Shown here: positions 27,153 through 35,351 of the stretch, in pieces
How positions within the stretch are numbered: position 1 is the first letter of the stretch
How the letters are laid out: every line of letters begins with the position of its first letter
From: Pseudobacillus wudalianchiensis
Lineage (GTDB): Bacteria; Bacillota; Bacilli; Bacillales; Domibacillaceae
Assembly: GCF_001685015.1 (NCBI RefSeq)
Contig: NZ_MAYT01000004.1
Span: 1-64,000 of the forward strand
DNA length: 64,000 nucleotides
Reading direction: 5' to 3'
Position numbers and translations under genes: made by a program
The notes under the pieces: model-generated
What the model was told of the DNA's origin: nothing
The model's input: only the letters and a program-made list of their open reading frames with translations
Database searches by the model: none

Positions 27153-28376
27153 TCAAGCGTTAGTCAGCTCTTCATTTTTTGCTTTATAGATGGGAGCCGT
27201 CTTTTCAATGATATCCCAATCCATTCCCCGTGCTTTTATTCTTTCCAAAATAGGGGCTGGTTCAATTAATTCAGGCGGAATACAGCCTGTTTCACGCAAC
27301 AATCCGGCAGCCATCATATCAACTGCTGCCACAGGCGGAACCCCTGTTTGCCAAACTGTCGCTTGGAAGCCGCTATGCTGGTACACTTCATCGTGATTAG
27401 CCATCGTGTAAATAAATAATTCTTTCTTTTTCCCATCCTTTGTTCCTGTAACGAGCGCTCCGATAGCTGAGTATCCATGAATTTTCCCAGCTAAATCTGC
27501 TGGCTTCGGCATTGTTTTGACCACTACGTCAATAGGAGCGACAGTGGAACCCTTCACATTAATTTCTTCTCTGCTATCAAGCCCCAAATAGCTTAACACT
27601 TGAAGGGTATTAACAAAATCCGGATGAAGGGCATATTTAAAGTCCACGTATTTACAGCCTTTTTGCCTGCCGATGGTGTCTCCAATCGTTACCGGCTCCT
27701 CGTGCTCTACGTTGTAACAGTCCATCCACCCAATAGGTTCCGGGAACTCAAACTCATCTTTATTGGCAAATGGCGTTGAATAATATTGGATTCCCTTTTT
27801 ATGGGTCCAGTAGTTTGGTTTTGCTAAGCATTCTTCAATCGCTGTTTGCGGACTAAAATAAGCACAGAATCCATCATAATCCACTTTCGAGTTATCTCCA
27901 TCCCGAATAGAAATGGACTCTACTGTATCTAATTCATCAACGCCGTAACGAGCGGCGATATTTGCAAATCCAGGGTCGCAGCCAAGTCCCATGATCCCCA
28001 AAATGCCCGCTTGCCTAAAGCGGTCATTCCATGACAATTGCTCTTTCAAGCCTTCTGGACTGGCGGCAGCCATATCTATATAGTTAGTACGAGTATTTAT
28101 ACAGGCTTCCATTACAGTAAAGTTATTATCCGGAAGTCCCGAGTGTATGACTACATCTACACCTTGAAGCGCTGATTCTACTTCTTTCAAACTACTAGCA
28201 TTTACTTGCTTAATGATAATTTCAGCATTTGTCTTTTTTTGATATTCTTTTGCGAGTTCATTTGCATGATCAGTAAAAATATCTGCTAACACCAATTTTT
28301 TCAAATAATTCCCTTTAACCAATTCAGATGCCACTACTTGACCGACTCCCCCTACTCCTATAACGATCGCTCTCAT
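27153..28376 (-). CDS. Saccharopine dehydrogenase-like NAD(P)-dependent enzyme
   Basis: 407-aa Rossmann-fold protein with GVGGVGQ at residues 8-14 and the saccharopine dehydrogenase pattern GVDVVIHSGLP and GLGCDPGFANIAA. The family includes lysine 6-dehydrogenase, saccharopine reductase and carboxynorspermidine/carboxyspermidine dehydrogenase, which act on amines or their Schiff bases. Its position between potA and potB and next to the putrescine aminotransferase suggests an aminoaldehyde or polyamine-derived Schiff base as substrate. That is inference; lysine dehydrogenase is the main alternative. No signal peptide, so cytoplasmic. Confidence 0.8.
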   Translation of the reverse strand: MRAIVIGVGGVGQVVASELVKGNYLKKLVLADIFTDHANELAKEYQKKTNAEIIIKQVNASSLKEVESALQGVDVVIHSGLPDNNFTVMEACINTRTNYIDMAAASPEGLKEQLSWNDRFRQAGILGIMGLGCDPGFANIAARYGVDELDTVESISIRDGDNSKVDYDGFCAYFSPQTAIEECLAKPNYWTHKKGIQYYSTPFANKDEFEFPEPIGWMDCYNVEHEEPVTIGDTIGRQKGCKYVDFKYALHPDFVNTLQVLSYLGLDSREEINVKGSTVAPIDVVVKTMPKPADLAGKIHGYSAIGALVTGTKDGKKKELFIYTMANHDEVYQHSGFQATVWQTGVPPVAAVDMMAAGLLRETGCIPPELIEPAPILERIKARGMDWDIIEKTAPIYKAKNEELTNA

Positions 28377-28482
28377 GAGTATTCCTCTCCCTTTTGGTAT
28401 TTAATAAAATAAAAGTATTTACCAAGCATATGGATTTCTGCTTTTACATAGTTTTCCGATTTTTTCACCCCCTTAAAAGTTG

Positions 28483-29556
28483 TTAAGCTCTGAGTATGAC
28501 TGAGTCTTTTGGATGCCAGCCAATATAAAGTTGGTCTCCTATCTTACTCATGCCTCTATGCCCCTCTGTTTCATTTACTGTTACATGCTGACCATTTGGA
28601 AACTCGAAAATTAATTTAGTAACTGAACCAACGTAAATTTTTTCCCGAAGGATTCCTCTAATCGCTGTCAACTCTTCATCAGGGGCAGGAAGGATTTTCA
28701 TTTTTTCAGGGCGAACAGCTATCGATACTTGATCTGATAGATCGCTTGTAAATTCACGGTGTACCTTAATTTCCTGACTCGCACAGTTTACATAGACAAA
28801 TTGGTCATCCATTCGGGTCACGGCACCCTCAAAGAGATTCGTTTCACCGATGAAATCAGCAATAAATCTCGTTTTTGGCCGTTCGTAAATCTCCGTTGGC
28901 GAGCCAATCTGTTCAATCATGCCGTCGTTCATAATAATGATGCGATCGGACATCGTTAGAGCCTCTTCCTGGTCGTGCGTTACATATACAAAGGTAATTT
29001 GAAGTTCCTGCTGCAGATGCTTTAACTCCACTTGCATTTGCTTTCTAAGCTTTAAATCAAGCGCTCCCAAAGGTTCATCCAATAACAGCACTTTAGGGTT
29101 ATTCACTAAGGCTCTAGCAATGGCAACACGCTGCTTTTGCCCGCCGCTTAGCTGATGCGGTTTTCTTGATGAGAATTTCTCCAGCTGTACAAGCTTAAGT
29201 ATTTTTTCTACCCGTTCCTTTATTTCGCTTTTAGGTACTTTTTTCATTCGTAACCCATACGCAATATTGTTAAAGACACTCATGTGAGGGAATAGAGCGT
29301 AACTTTGAAAAACGGTATTCACATCCCGTTTATAGGGTTCTACATGATTGACCATCTGGCCATTGACCCATACTTCGCCTTCCGTCGGCTGCTCAAAGCC
29401 TGCAATCATTCTTAGTGTCGTTGTTTTTCCACATCCTGAAGGACCGAGCAACGTAAGAAATTCTCCGGATTCTACTGAGATATTAATGTTTTCTGCAGCC
29501 ACGAAATCTTTAAATCTTTTAGCTACATTTTTTAGTTCAACCATTGGCACACTCAA
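28483..29556 (-). CDS. potA: Spermidine/putrescine ABC transporter ATP-binding protein
   Basis: About 357 aa. Walker A GPSGCGKTT, Q-loop FQSYALFPHM, signature LSGGQKQR, Walker B VLLLDEPLGALD and H-loop VTHDQEEAL are all intact. A C-terminal TOBE/OB regulatory domain (about residues 240-355) is typical of PotA/CysA-type ATPases. I prefer the TTG start at 29556 because GGGAGGGG precedes it; the longer ATG at 29571 overlaps that site. It drives polyamine import with PotB/C and the two PotD proteins. Confidence 0.94.
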   Translation of the reverse strand: MSVPMVELKNVAKRFKDFVAAENINISVESGEFLTLLGPSGCGKTTTLRMIAGFEQPTEGEVWVNGQMVNHVEPYKRDVNTVFQSYALFPHMSVFNNIAYGLRMKKVPKSEIKERVEKILKLVQLEKFSSRKPHQLSGGQKQRVAIARALVNNPKVLLLDEPLGALDLKLRKQMQVELKHLQQELQITFVYVTHDQEEALTMSDRIIIMNDGMIEQIGSPTEIYERPKTRFIADFIGETNLFEGAVTRMDDQFVYVNCASQEIKVHREFTSDLSDQVSIAVRPEKMKILPAPDEELTAIRGILREKIYVGSVTKLIFEFPNGQHVTVNETEGHRGMSKIGDQLYIGWHPKDSVILRA

Positions 29557-29602
29557 GCGATCCCCTCCCATTCGTATGCCTTACAGCATTTTTAGCTGCT
29601 TA

Positions 29603-31123
29603 TTAATCGGCAAACCAGCCTGTAGGTTCTACCTTTAACGTATTAATGATTTGCTTCACTTCTGTATATTCATCAAATCCATAAGTTCCAAGCTCTCTTC
29701 CAATGCCGCTCTCTTTGTATCCTCCCCATGGGCCTTCTACTAAGTTCTGCTCATACGTATTTATCCAAACAACTCCTGCCCGGATATATTTAGCCATTCG
29801 TTCTGCCTTTGCTGTGTCAGATGTAAAAATCCCTGCTGCTAACCCGTAAGGAGAGTCATTAGCAATGTTCAGCGCTTCTTCTTCTGTATCAAATGGAATG
29901 ACACAGAGAACAGGTCCAAAAATTTCTTCTCGGGCAATGGTGGCACTTGGATCAACATCGATAAAGATCGTCGGTTCAATAAAGTACCCCTGCCCACAGT
30001 CCTCATCGAGCAAACGGCGGCCTCCACAAATGAGCTTTGCTCCCTCCTGCTTGCCTATTGCAATATACTTTTCTATCTTTTCCATATGCTGTTTGCTAAT
30101 AACCGGCCCCATTTGCGAAGAAGGGGCAGCACCGTTACCTACTCGAATTTTCTTAGTCGCCTCAGCTAAATCTTTAGTGAAACGATCATAAATTTTCCTT
30201 TCAACTAACAGACGGGATCCTGCCGAACATACTTGCCCTGAGTTATTAAAAATAGCGAACGCTGCATAATCTAAAGCGCTTTCATAATCAGCATCAGCAA
30301 AGATAATATTTGGCGATTTCCCCCCTAATTCAAGCGATACTTTTTTCAAATTGCCTGCAGCTTCTTTTATAATGTGTTTTCCGGTTACAGTACCGCCTGT
30401 AAAAGCGATCTTATCTACAAGAGAACTGGTAACGAGCGGCTGTCCGGCATTTGGACCCGTTCCATTTATTAAATTAACGACTCCTTTCGGAAAGCCAACT
30501 TCGTCAATCAATTCAAAAAGGCGAATAGCGGTTAGTGGTGTGAGTTCGGAAGGCTTTAAAATACATGTGTTGCCTGCTGCTAATGCCGGTGCCAGCTTCC
30601 AGGCAGCCATCAAAAGGGGATAATTCCATGGGATGATTTGGCCGCACACGCCAATTGGTTCTCTCACTACTCGTGAAACAAGAGGTTCCGTCGTCTCAAA
30701 CGTTTCACCTGTGGGCTTCGTTGCCAAACCTGCATAATAACGAAAGGTTTTAACCGCCTCAGCGATATCACCTTGCGCTTCTCTCAGCGTTTTCCCATTA
30801 TTAGCCGTTTCTATTGCAGCAAGTTCCTCCTGATGTTCTTCCATTTTTGCGGCCAGCTTCGTAAGCAACGAGGCCCTTTCATGAGCTGACATAGAAGGCC
30901 ATTGTCCTGTATCAAAAGCTGCACGCGCCGCCCGAATGGCTCTTTCGGCATCCTGCGCGTTAGCTGATGCCACCTCGGCAATTTCTTCTCCTGTAGCCGG
31001 ATTAATAATAGAAAGAGTCTCCCGGCCAGCCGGTTCTGTCCACTCTCCGTTTATATATAATTTTTTCAGATTTACTGTATCCGTCCATGTCCCAATAAGC
31101 GATAATTTCTCTGCCTGACTCAT
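29603..31123 (-). CDS. Aldehyde dehydrogenase, probably aminobutyraldehyde/betaine-aldehyde type
   Basis: 506-aa NAD(P)-dependent dehydrogenase that oxidises an aldehyde to an acid. The NAD site contains PWNYPLLMAAWKLAPALAAG and FTGGTVTGK, the general base Glu is in LELGGKSPN, and the catalytic Cys is in NNSGQVCSAGSR. Directly downstream of the putrescine aminotransferase (54 nt), it most likely turns 4-aminobutanal into GABA, the PatD/PuuC role. Betaine aldehyde dehydrogenases are close relatives. No GABA aminotransferase is in this window. Confidence 0.9.
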   Translation of the reverse strand: MSQAEKLSLIGTWTDTVNLKKLYINGEWTEPAGRETLSIINPATGEEIAEVASANAQDAERAIRAARAAFDTGQWPSMSAHERASLLTKLAAKMEEHQEELAAIETANNGKTLREAQGDIAEAVKTFRYYAGLATKPTGETFETTEPLVSRVVREPIGVCGQIIPWNYPLLMAAWKLAPALAAGNTCILKPSELTPLTAIRLFELIDEVGFPKGVVNLINGTGPNAGQPLVTSSLVDKIAFTGGTVTGKHIIKEAAGNLKKVSLELGGKSPNIIFADADYESALDYAAFAIFNNSGQVCSAGSRLLVERKIYDRFTKDLAEATKKIRVGNGAAPSSQMGPVISKQHMEKIEKYIAIGKQEGAKLICGGRRLLDEDCGQGYFIEPTIFIDVDPSATIAREEIFGPVLCVIPFDTEEEALNIANDSPYGLAAGIFTSDTAKAERMAKYIRAGVVWINTYEQNLVEGPWGGYKESGIGRELGTYGFDEYTEVKQIINTLKVEPTGWFAD

Positions 31124-31177
31124 TGTCTATCGATTCCCTTCTTCTTTATTTAAACAGGGCCTTTATAGCCCTGCTGA

Positions 31178-32539
31178 TTAACTAGTTACAGCTGGCTGTT
31201 GGGCTAGGTTTGCTACATGTTTATCGATTGCATTAATAACCGTATCGATTTGTTTATACGTGATAACAGCAGGCGGCTCAATCCGGATAACCGTAGCATT
31301 ATTCAACGTTCCGCCTACAAGGATTTGATCATTAAATAATCGCTTTGCCAATTCAAAGCCAACTTCATTTGTGGCAAACTCCATTCCAATTAACAATCCC
31401 TTTCCGCGAACCGCGACCATTACTTCTGGATAACGTTTTTGAATTTCAGCTAATCTCTCCATGATGTAATCGCCTTTTTCACGGGCTTGTTCTACGATAT
31501 TCTCTTCTAGGATCGTTTTAATTCCGGCAATGGCTCCCGCACAGCAAAGAGGATTTCCGCCAAATGTTGAAGAGCCGAGCAAGAAAGGATTTTCCTCCAT
31601 TTTCTTCCACAAGTGCGGACGAGCTACCATGGCTGTAATCGGCATCACTCCGCCCCCAAAAGCTTTGCCGAGTGTCATAATATCCGGGACAACATTCCAA
31701 TGATCAATACCAAACAAAGTTCCTGTTCTGCCCATCCCGGTTTGTATTTCATCTACAATTAATAAACAGCCATGCTCATCACAAATCTCTCTCAATCTAG
31801 GGAAATAATCATCAGATGGAATATTAATGCCGCCTTCTCCCTGAATCGGCTCAACCATAATACCGGCCACTTTTTCCCCTGTCGCCTCAAGCTGTTTAAT
31901 AGCATTTTCCATAGCATCTGCATCACCGAACGGAACATGATGGAAGCCAGGGACAAGCGGTAAATAAGGCTCTCTGAATACAGCTTTCCCTGAAGAAGAA
32001 AGGGCACCAAACGTTTTTCCGTGGAATCCATTTACCGTAGAAATAAAGTGAGTCTTTCCTGTTGCCAAACGTGCCAATTTAAACGCCATTTCATTGGCCT
32101 CGGCACCTGAATTTGTGAGATAAGTATACTGCATATCCCCCGGCGTAATAGCTGCTACAAGCTTAGATAAGTAGCCTCTCAGCGGGTCAACTAGTTCCTG
32201 GCTATGCAACGCATAACGCTTCAATTGGGCCTCTACTGCTTTTACTACTTTTGGATGACGATGTCCTAATAAATAAACGCCGTAGCCGCCCAGGCAGTCG
32301 ATAAATTCTCTGTTCTTCGTATCACGAAAAATAGCCTGCTCGTCCTCCCACTCTACAAATGAAAAGTCAGTAGAAGCTGATTTCCGATGCTCCAAGATAG
32401 CCCTGTTTACAAAATGAGTAAAATTATAAATGGAATCCTCAATAATTTGGTCCTTCTGCTTCTCGTTAAGTGAATCGCTTTCAATTAATTCCAAAATCTC
32501 TGTTGCTATTTGAAGTGCTTCCTCATTCGATTTCCTCAT
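31178..32539 (-). CDS. patA: Putrescine aminotransferase (PatA/YgjG-like, class III PLP)
   Basis: 453-aa class III aminotransferase that should move an amino group from putrescine to 2-oxoglutarate, giving 4-aminobutanal. It closely resembles E. coli PatA over its length (about 459 aa), with the CLGGYGVYLLGHRHPKVVKA, LTNSGAEANE and GEGGINIPSDDYFPRLREIC regions and the PLP Lys in TLGKAFGGG. The ATG at 32539 follows AAGGGG at 9 nt; an in-frame ATG three codons earlier abuts that site. It is the first gene behind the perfect sigma-54 promoter at 32584-32599, with two enhancer palindromes upstream. Cadaverine transamination is possible too. Confidence 0.92.
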   Translation of the reverse strand: MRKSNEEALQIATEILELIESDSLNEKQKDQIIEDSIYNFTHFVNRAILEHRKSASTDFSFVEWEDEQAIFRDTKNREFIDCLGGYGVYLLGHRHPKVVKAVEAQLKRYALHSQELVDPLRGYLSKLVAAITPGDMQYTYLTNSGAEANEMAFKLARLATGKTHFISTVNGFHGKTFGALSSSGKAVFREPYLPLVPGFHHVPFGDADAMENAIKQLEATGEKVAGIMVEPIQGEGGINIPSDDYFPRLREICDEHGCLLIVDEIQTGMGRTGTLFGIDHWNVVPDIMTLGKAFGGGVMPITAMVARPHLWKKMEENPFLLGSSTFGGNPLCCAGAIAGIKTILEENIVEQAREKGDYIMERLAEIQKRYPEVMVAVRGKGLLIGMEFATNEVGFELAKRLFNDQILVGGTLNNATVIRIEPPAVITYKQIDTVINAIDKHVANLAQQPAVTS

Positions 32540-32583
32540 CTTTTTCATCCCCTTATTCGTTTTTATACCTACGCCTCTATTAA

Positions 32584-32599
32584 TGCAACTGCTGTGCCA
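32584..32599 (-). promoter_or_regulatory. Sigma-54 (-24/-12) promoter of the patA operon
   Basis: Minus strand TGGCACAGCAGTTGCA, an exact match to the TGGCAC-N5-TTGCA consensus, about 45 nt upstream of the patA start. SigL-dependent transcription needs an enhancer-binding protein; one is encoded at 17704-19530. Confidence 0.92.
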
Positions 32600-32650
32600 G
32601 CTTCCAAAACTAGTAATATCACTGTTAGACAGCCTTATGAGCTGATTTTA

Positions 32651-32668
32651 TTTCTCATCTATGAGAAA
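32651..32668. promoter_or_regulatory. Enhancer palindrome 1 of the patA promoter
   Basis: TTTCTCATCTATGAGAAA is an almost perfect dyad centred about 60 bp upstream of the -24 element. Its 16-bp core (TTCTCAT-NN-ATGAGAA) recurs at 32731, 36928 and 37030, always near a sigma-54 promoter. Confidence 0.75.
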
Positions 32669-32730
32669 TTTAAGAGGGAGTTAGATAAATTATTCAGAAA
32701 GTTCCATTTGTTTAGCTGATTTTTTGCTTT

Positions 32731-32746
32731 TTCTCATTTATGAGAA
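32731..32746. promoter_or_regulatory. Enhancer palindrome 2 of the patA promoter
   Basis: TTCTCATTTATGAGAA, centred 79 bp from palindrome 1 and about 140 bp upstream of the promoter, a usual distance for a sigma-54 activator. Confidence 0.75.
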
Positions 32747-32792
32747 GTCTTTATCAGATTTGATAATTTTTTTCTACACAGTCTTTACTAAA

Positions 32793-32840
32793 TAAAAAAA
32801 CTATCTGATCTACCGAAATTTAGCGGTTATCAGATAGTTT
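32793..32840 (-). terminator. Terminator after the PuuB-like gene
   Basis: AACTATCTGAT / ATCAGATAGTT stem with an inner ACCG/CGGT pairing, then TTTTTTTATTT on the minus strand. It separates the NhaC-acyltransferase-oxidase unit from the patA operon. Confidence 0.85.
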
Positions 32841-32867
32841 TGCTTATCATCTTCCGTATGGAACAGT

Positions 32868-34145
32868 TTAAAAGAATTTATCCAGCAGCTTATAGTAATA
32901 CTTCATAACACTGACCACTTTAGCATGTTGATGGTAAAAAGGAATAGGCGTTAACGTTGTTTTCTCTAGTGGATTTTTTCCTCTTCCGATCTGCAGAACA
33001 TTTGCCGCAATTAATTTCCCCATTAATGTTGACATTGCCGCTCCGTGACCTGCATATCCGAAAGCAAAATGAGTTCCATCTTCGAGCTGACCTATATAGG
33101 GAACTTTCTCTCTTGTAAATCCTACTTTTCCACTCCATTCATATTCAATAAGAGCTGTTTTCAGATCAGGAAATACTTGATTCATCCCTTCACGAAGCTG
33201 TAAAAATAATCGTTTGGCATCACGCTTGCTCGTTGTTCTTCCTGATCCGCCGAACGCCAACCGATGATCATCGGTTTTTCTAAAATAATACAGTAAGTTT
33301 TTCGTATCATACACTCCACGATTTTTTTTAATCAATTTATTCAATACATGAGGAGGCAATGGCTCAGTCGCGATCATAATACTTTCAATTGGTATCACGG
33401 CTCTTCCTATGGTTTTATGAAGATCACCTGAATAAGCGTTCGTGACGATTACGATCTGTTCAGCCTTAATTGTCCCCTCATTAGTTGTTACGATTACTTT
33501 TCCACCGCTGTTTCTCTCTATTTTAAGAGCTTCCGTTTCTTCAAAGATCCTACCGTCTAGCTCTTCAACTAGATTAGCCAGAGCTAATGCATAATTAAGA
33601 GGGTGGAAAATAGCACTCTTTTCATCAATGCACCCTCCCATATAAAACGAGGTGCTTAACTCCTGCTGTATATCCTGTCTTTCAATAATTTTAACTTCAT
33701 GATCGAAATCGCGCCTCAATATTTCTTGTTCACGCTTTAAGGATTCCAAATGAGCCGGTTTATAAGCCGCTTGCAAATGCCCTTCTCTGTGAAAATCACA
33801 CATAATATTATTCTCTCTAATAATGTCCTCAATTAAGTCTATCGAGTCTATTGTTAAACGCAGCATTTGCTTTGCCGTTGAGAGTCCATATTTTTTAGTG
33901 AGTGCACTCATCGATATTACATATCCGGTTAGGATCTGTCCGCCATTTTTTCCACTGGCACCGCTGCCGATTTTGCCTTTTTCCAGAATGATTGTTTGAC
34001 AATTATTCTTTTGGAGGTGATAGGCTGTTGATAAACCTGAAAATCCACCGCCAATGATGACTACTTCGCATTCTTGATCCCCTTCTAGTCTCTCCCAGTG
34101 CCTTCGCTCTTGCTGAGTCGCTTCCCATAATGATAGATTGCTCAC
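32868..34145 (-). CDS. FAD-dependent amine oxidase, PuuB-like (DadA fold)
   Basis: 425-aa flavoprotein with the dinucleotide motif VVIIGGGFSGLSTAYHL near residue 30, the family segment GSGASGKNGGQILTGY and a C-terminal FAD-contact stretch (FGYAGHGAAMSTLMGKLIA). Length and pattern match gamma-glutamylputrescine oxidase PuuB. I start at the GTG at 34145 after AAGGGCGGAG; the longer reading would overlap the previous gene. It follows the C45 acyltransferase gene by 35 nt. No gamma-glutamylputrescine synthetase (PuuA) is seen here, so the true substrate may be a differently acylated or free amine. Confidence 0.85.
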   Translation of the reverse strand: MSNLSLWEATQQERRHWERLEGDQECEVVIIGGGFSGLSTAYHLQKNNCQTIILEKGKIGSGASGKNGGQILTGYVISMSALTKKYGLSTAKQMLRLTIDSIDLIEDIIRENNIMCDFHREGHLQAAYKPAHLESLKREQEILRRDFDHEVKIIERQDIQQELSTSFYMGGCIDEKSAIFHPLNYALALANLVEELDGRIFEETEALKIERNSGGKVIVTTNEGTIKAEQIVIVTNAYSGDLHKTIGRAVIPIESIMIATEPLPPHVLNKLIKKNRGVYDTKNLLYYFRKTDDHRLAFGGSGRTTSKRDAKRLFLQLREGMNQVFPDLKTALIEYEWSGKVGFTREKVPYIGQLEDGTHFAFGYAGHGAAMSTLMGKLIAANVLQIGRGKNPLEKTTLTPIPFYHQHAKVVSVMKYYYKLLDKFF

Positions 34146-34180
34146 TTTTTCTCCGCCCTTCTTTCGCTGAGCCCTTCTCG

Positions 34181-35257
34181 TTATATTTCTACATAAGATC
34201 CTTCTGAAGGTTTTCCAATGCAAACGTATAATTTTTCCGTTGAAAGATTCATGATAATAGAGAAAATAGTTTCCATTCTCCTGTGAGGAGGCAATTTTTC
34301 ATTAATAAAATGATTGATAGAGTTAGGATAATGATGTTGATCTGAAAACCACTCTTTAAAACTGTCTACTCCTGCTCTCTCATGATGAGAGACATGCCCT
34401 TCAATTAGCTGTCTGGCCCGTTTCATCCTTATCATAGAGTCCGTTTCGATATATTCATTTTTATCAACTACGTGTGATTTAATAAATGAAGAGCAAATAT
34501 GATTAGTATGAACAACATACCCATCTTCGCTTTCTTCTATATCAATACCTGCAGGGCTTACTTCGACGTTCATTACCATCTCTTTCTGTTTCTCGGCTGA
34601 ACCGATTAGAAAATTCGCAGCGGCGGCCATGAGCCCCCCGTCTATTCTTAATATAGCTTCTGAATAAGTGTAAGAATTCAGCACACTTCTGAGCCCTAAA
34701 TGGATCGGTATTTGGTCAGACTTTTTATCTGTCAGCAAGGCATTCAAACAAACACCCAGCCCAGCGGAATTACAGCCAATTTTGCCGATAATCCCGCCTT
34801 CTGTTATCATCTTAATACTTGGCTTTTCTGTCTGCTCAATGTCTAAATAAAGGAGACTCTCTGCCTGCGACGATTTCCAATCCCAGTTTTGACCGATTAT
34901 AACCTCTGAAGACATGGGAGACATTACCCCGATTGCTGTGCAGCCATCCGCAAATTGCGTGTACTTACCTGATAACGCGATTTCGCTTCGCGTGTTTAAA
35001 GCTAAAATATCCTCAAAATCAACACCTGCCCCAACAGCTACTCCTTCCATTTCTTCAATCAGGTCTTCGTCATATTGCAAAATGGCTTCTACGTGTTTCA
35101 GCGCCAGCTCCTTCGCTTCATCCCAACGAATCTGGCTATATTCATAAAAGAGTGACTCATACGTTTCTAAACTTCTCAGTACTTCTTTTTTCCCCTCTGC
35201 CCCATGCTTTCTTCCGATTTCTCTATAAGAGCCTTGTAAATAAAGTTTTTTTATCAT
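34181..35257 (-). CDS. C45-family autoproteolytic acyltransferase/hydrolase
   Basis: 358-aa protein of the acyl-CoA:6-aminopenicillanic acid acyltransferase (AAT) family, an N-terminal nucleophile hydrolase. Self-cleavage before Cys106 in DGCTAIG would expose the nucleophile, and the family segments NTRSEI and QNWDWK are present. Relatives hydrolyse or exchange acyl groups on amines and amino acids. Between an antiporter and a polyamine oxidase, it may remove or add an acyl group on a polyamine (inference). No signal peptide, so cytoplasmic. Confidence 0.8.
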   Translation of the reverse strand: MIKKLYLQGSYREIGRKHGAEGKKEVLRSLETYESLFYEYSQIRWDEAKELALKHVEAILQYDEDLIEEMEGVAVGAGVDFEDILALNTRSEIALSGKYTQFADGCTAIGVMSPMSSEVIIGQNWDWKSSQAESLLYLDIEQTEKPSIKMITEGGIIGKIGCNSAGLGVCLNALLTDKKSDQIPIHLGLRSVLNSYTYSEAILRIDGGLMAAAANFLIGSAEKQKEMVMNVEVSPAGIDIEESEDGYVVHTNHICSSFIKSHVVDKNEYIETDSMIRMKRARQLIEGHVSHHERAGVDSFKEWFSDQHHYPNSINHFINEKLPPHRRMETIFSIIMNLSTEKLYVCIGKPSEGSYVEI

Positions 35258-35351
35258 CTCATCACCGTTTACATAATATTCTGACTAAATTCTTCAGTCT
35301 TTTGGAAATAGCTGCTTTTCTATGAATGAAAGACTTGAAGGTTACCATCAA

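Noticed and set aside
27012-28482. Further sigma-54 promoters inside the pot operon
   Set aside because: Scanning the gaps upstream of potB, the dehydrogenase and the amidohydrolase gave no GG-N10-GC match and no copy of the palindrome.
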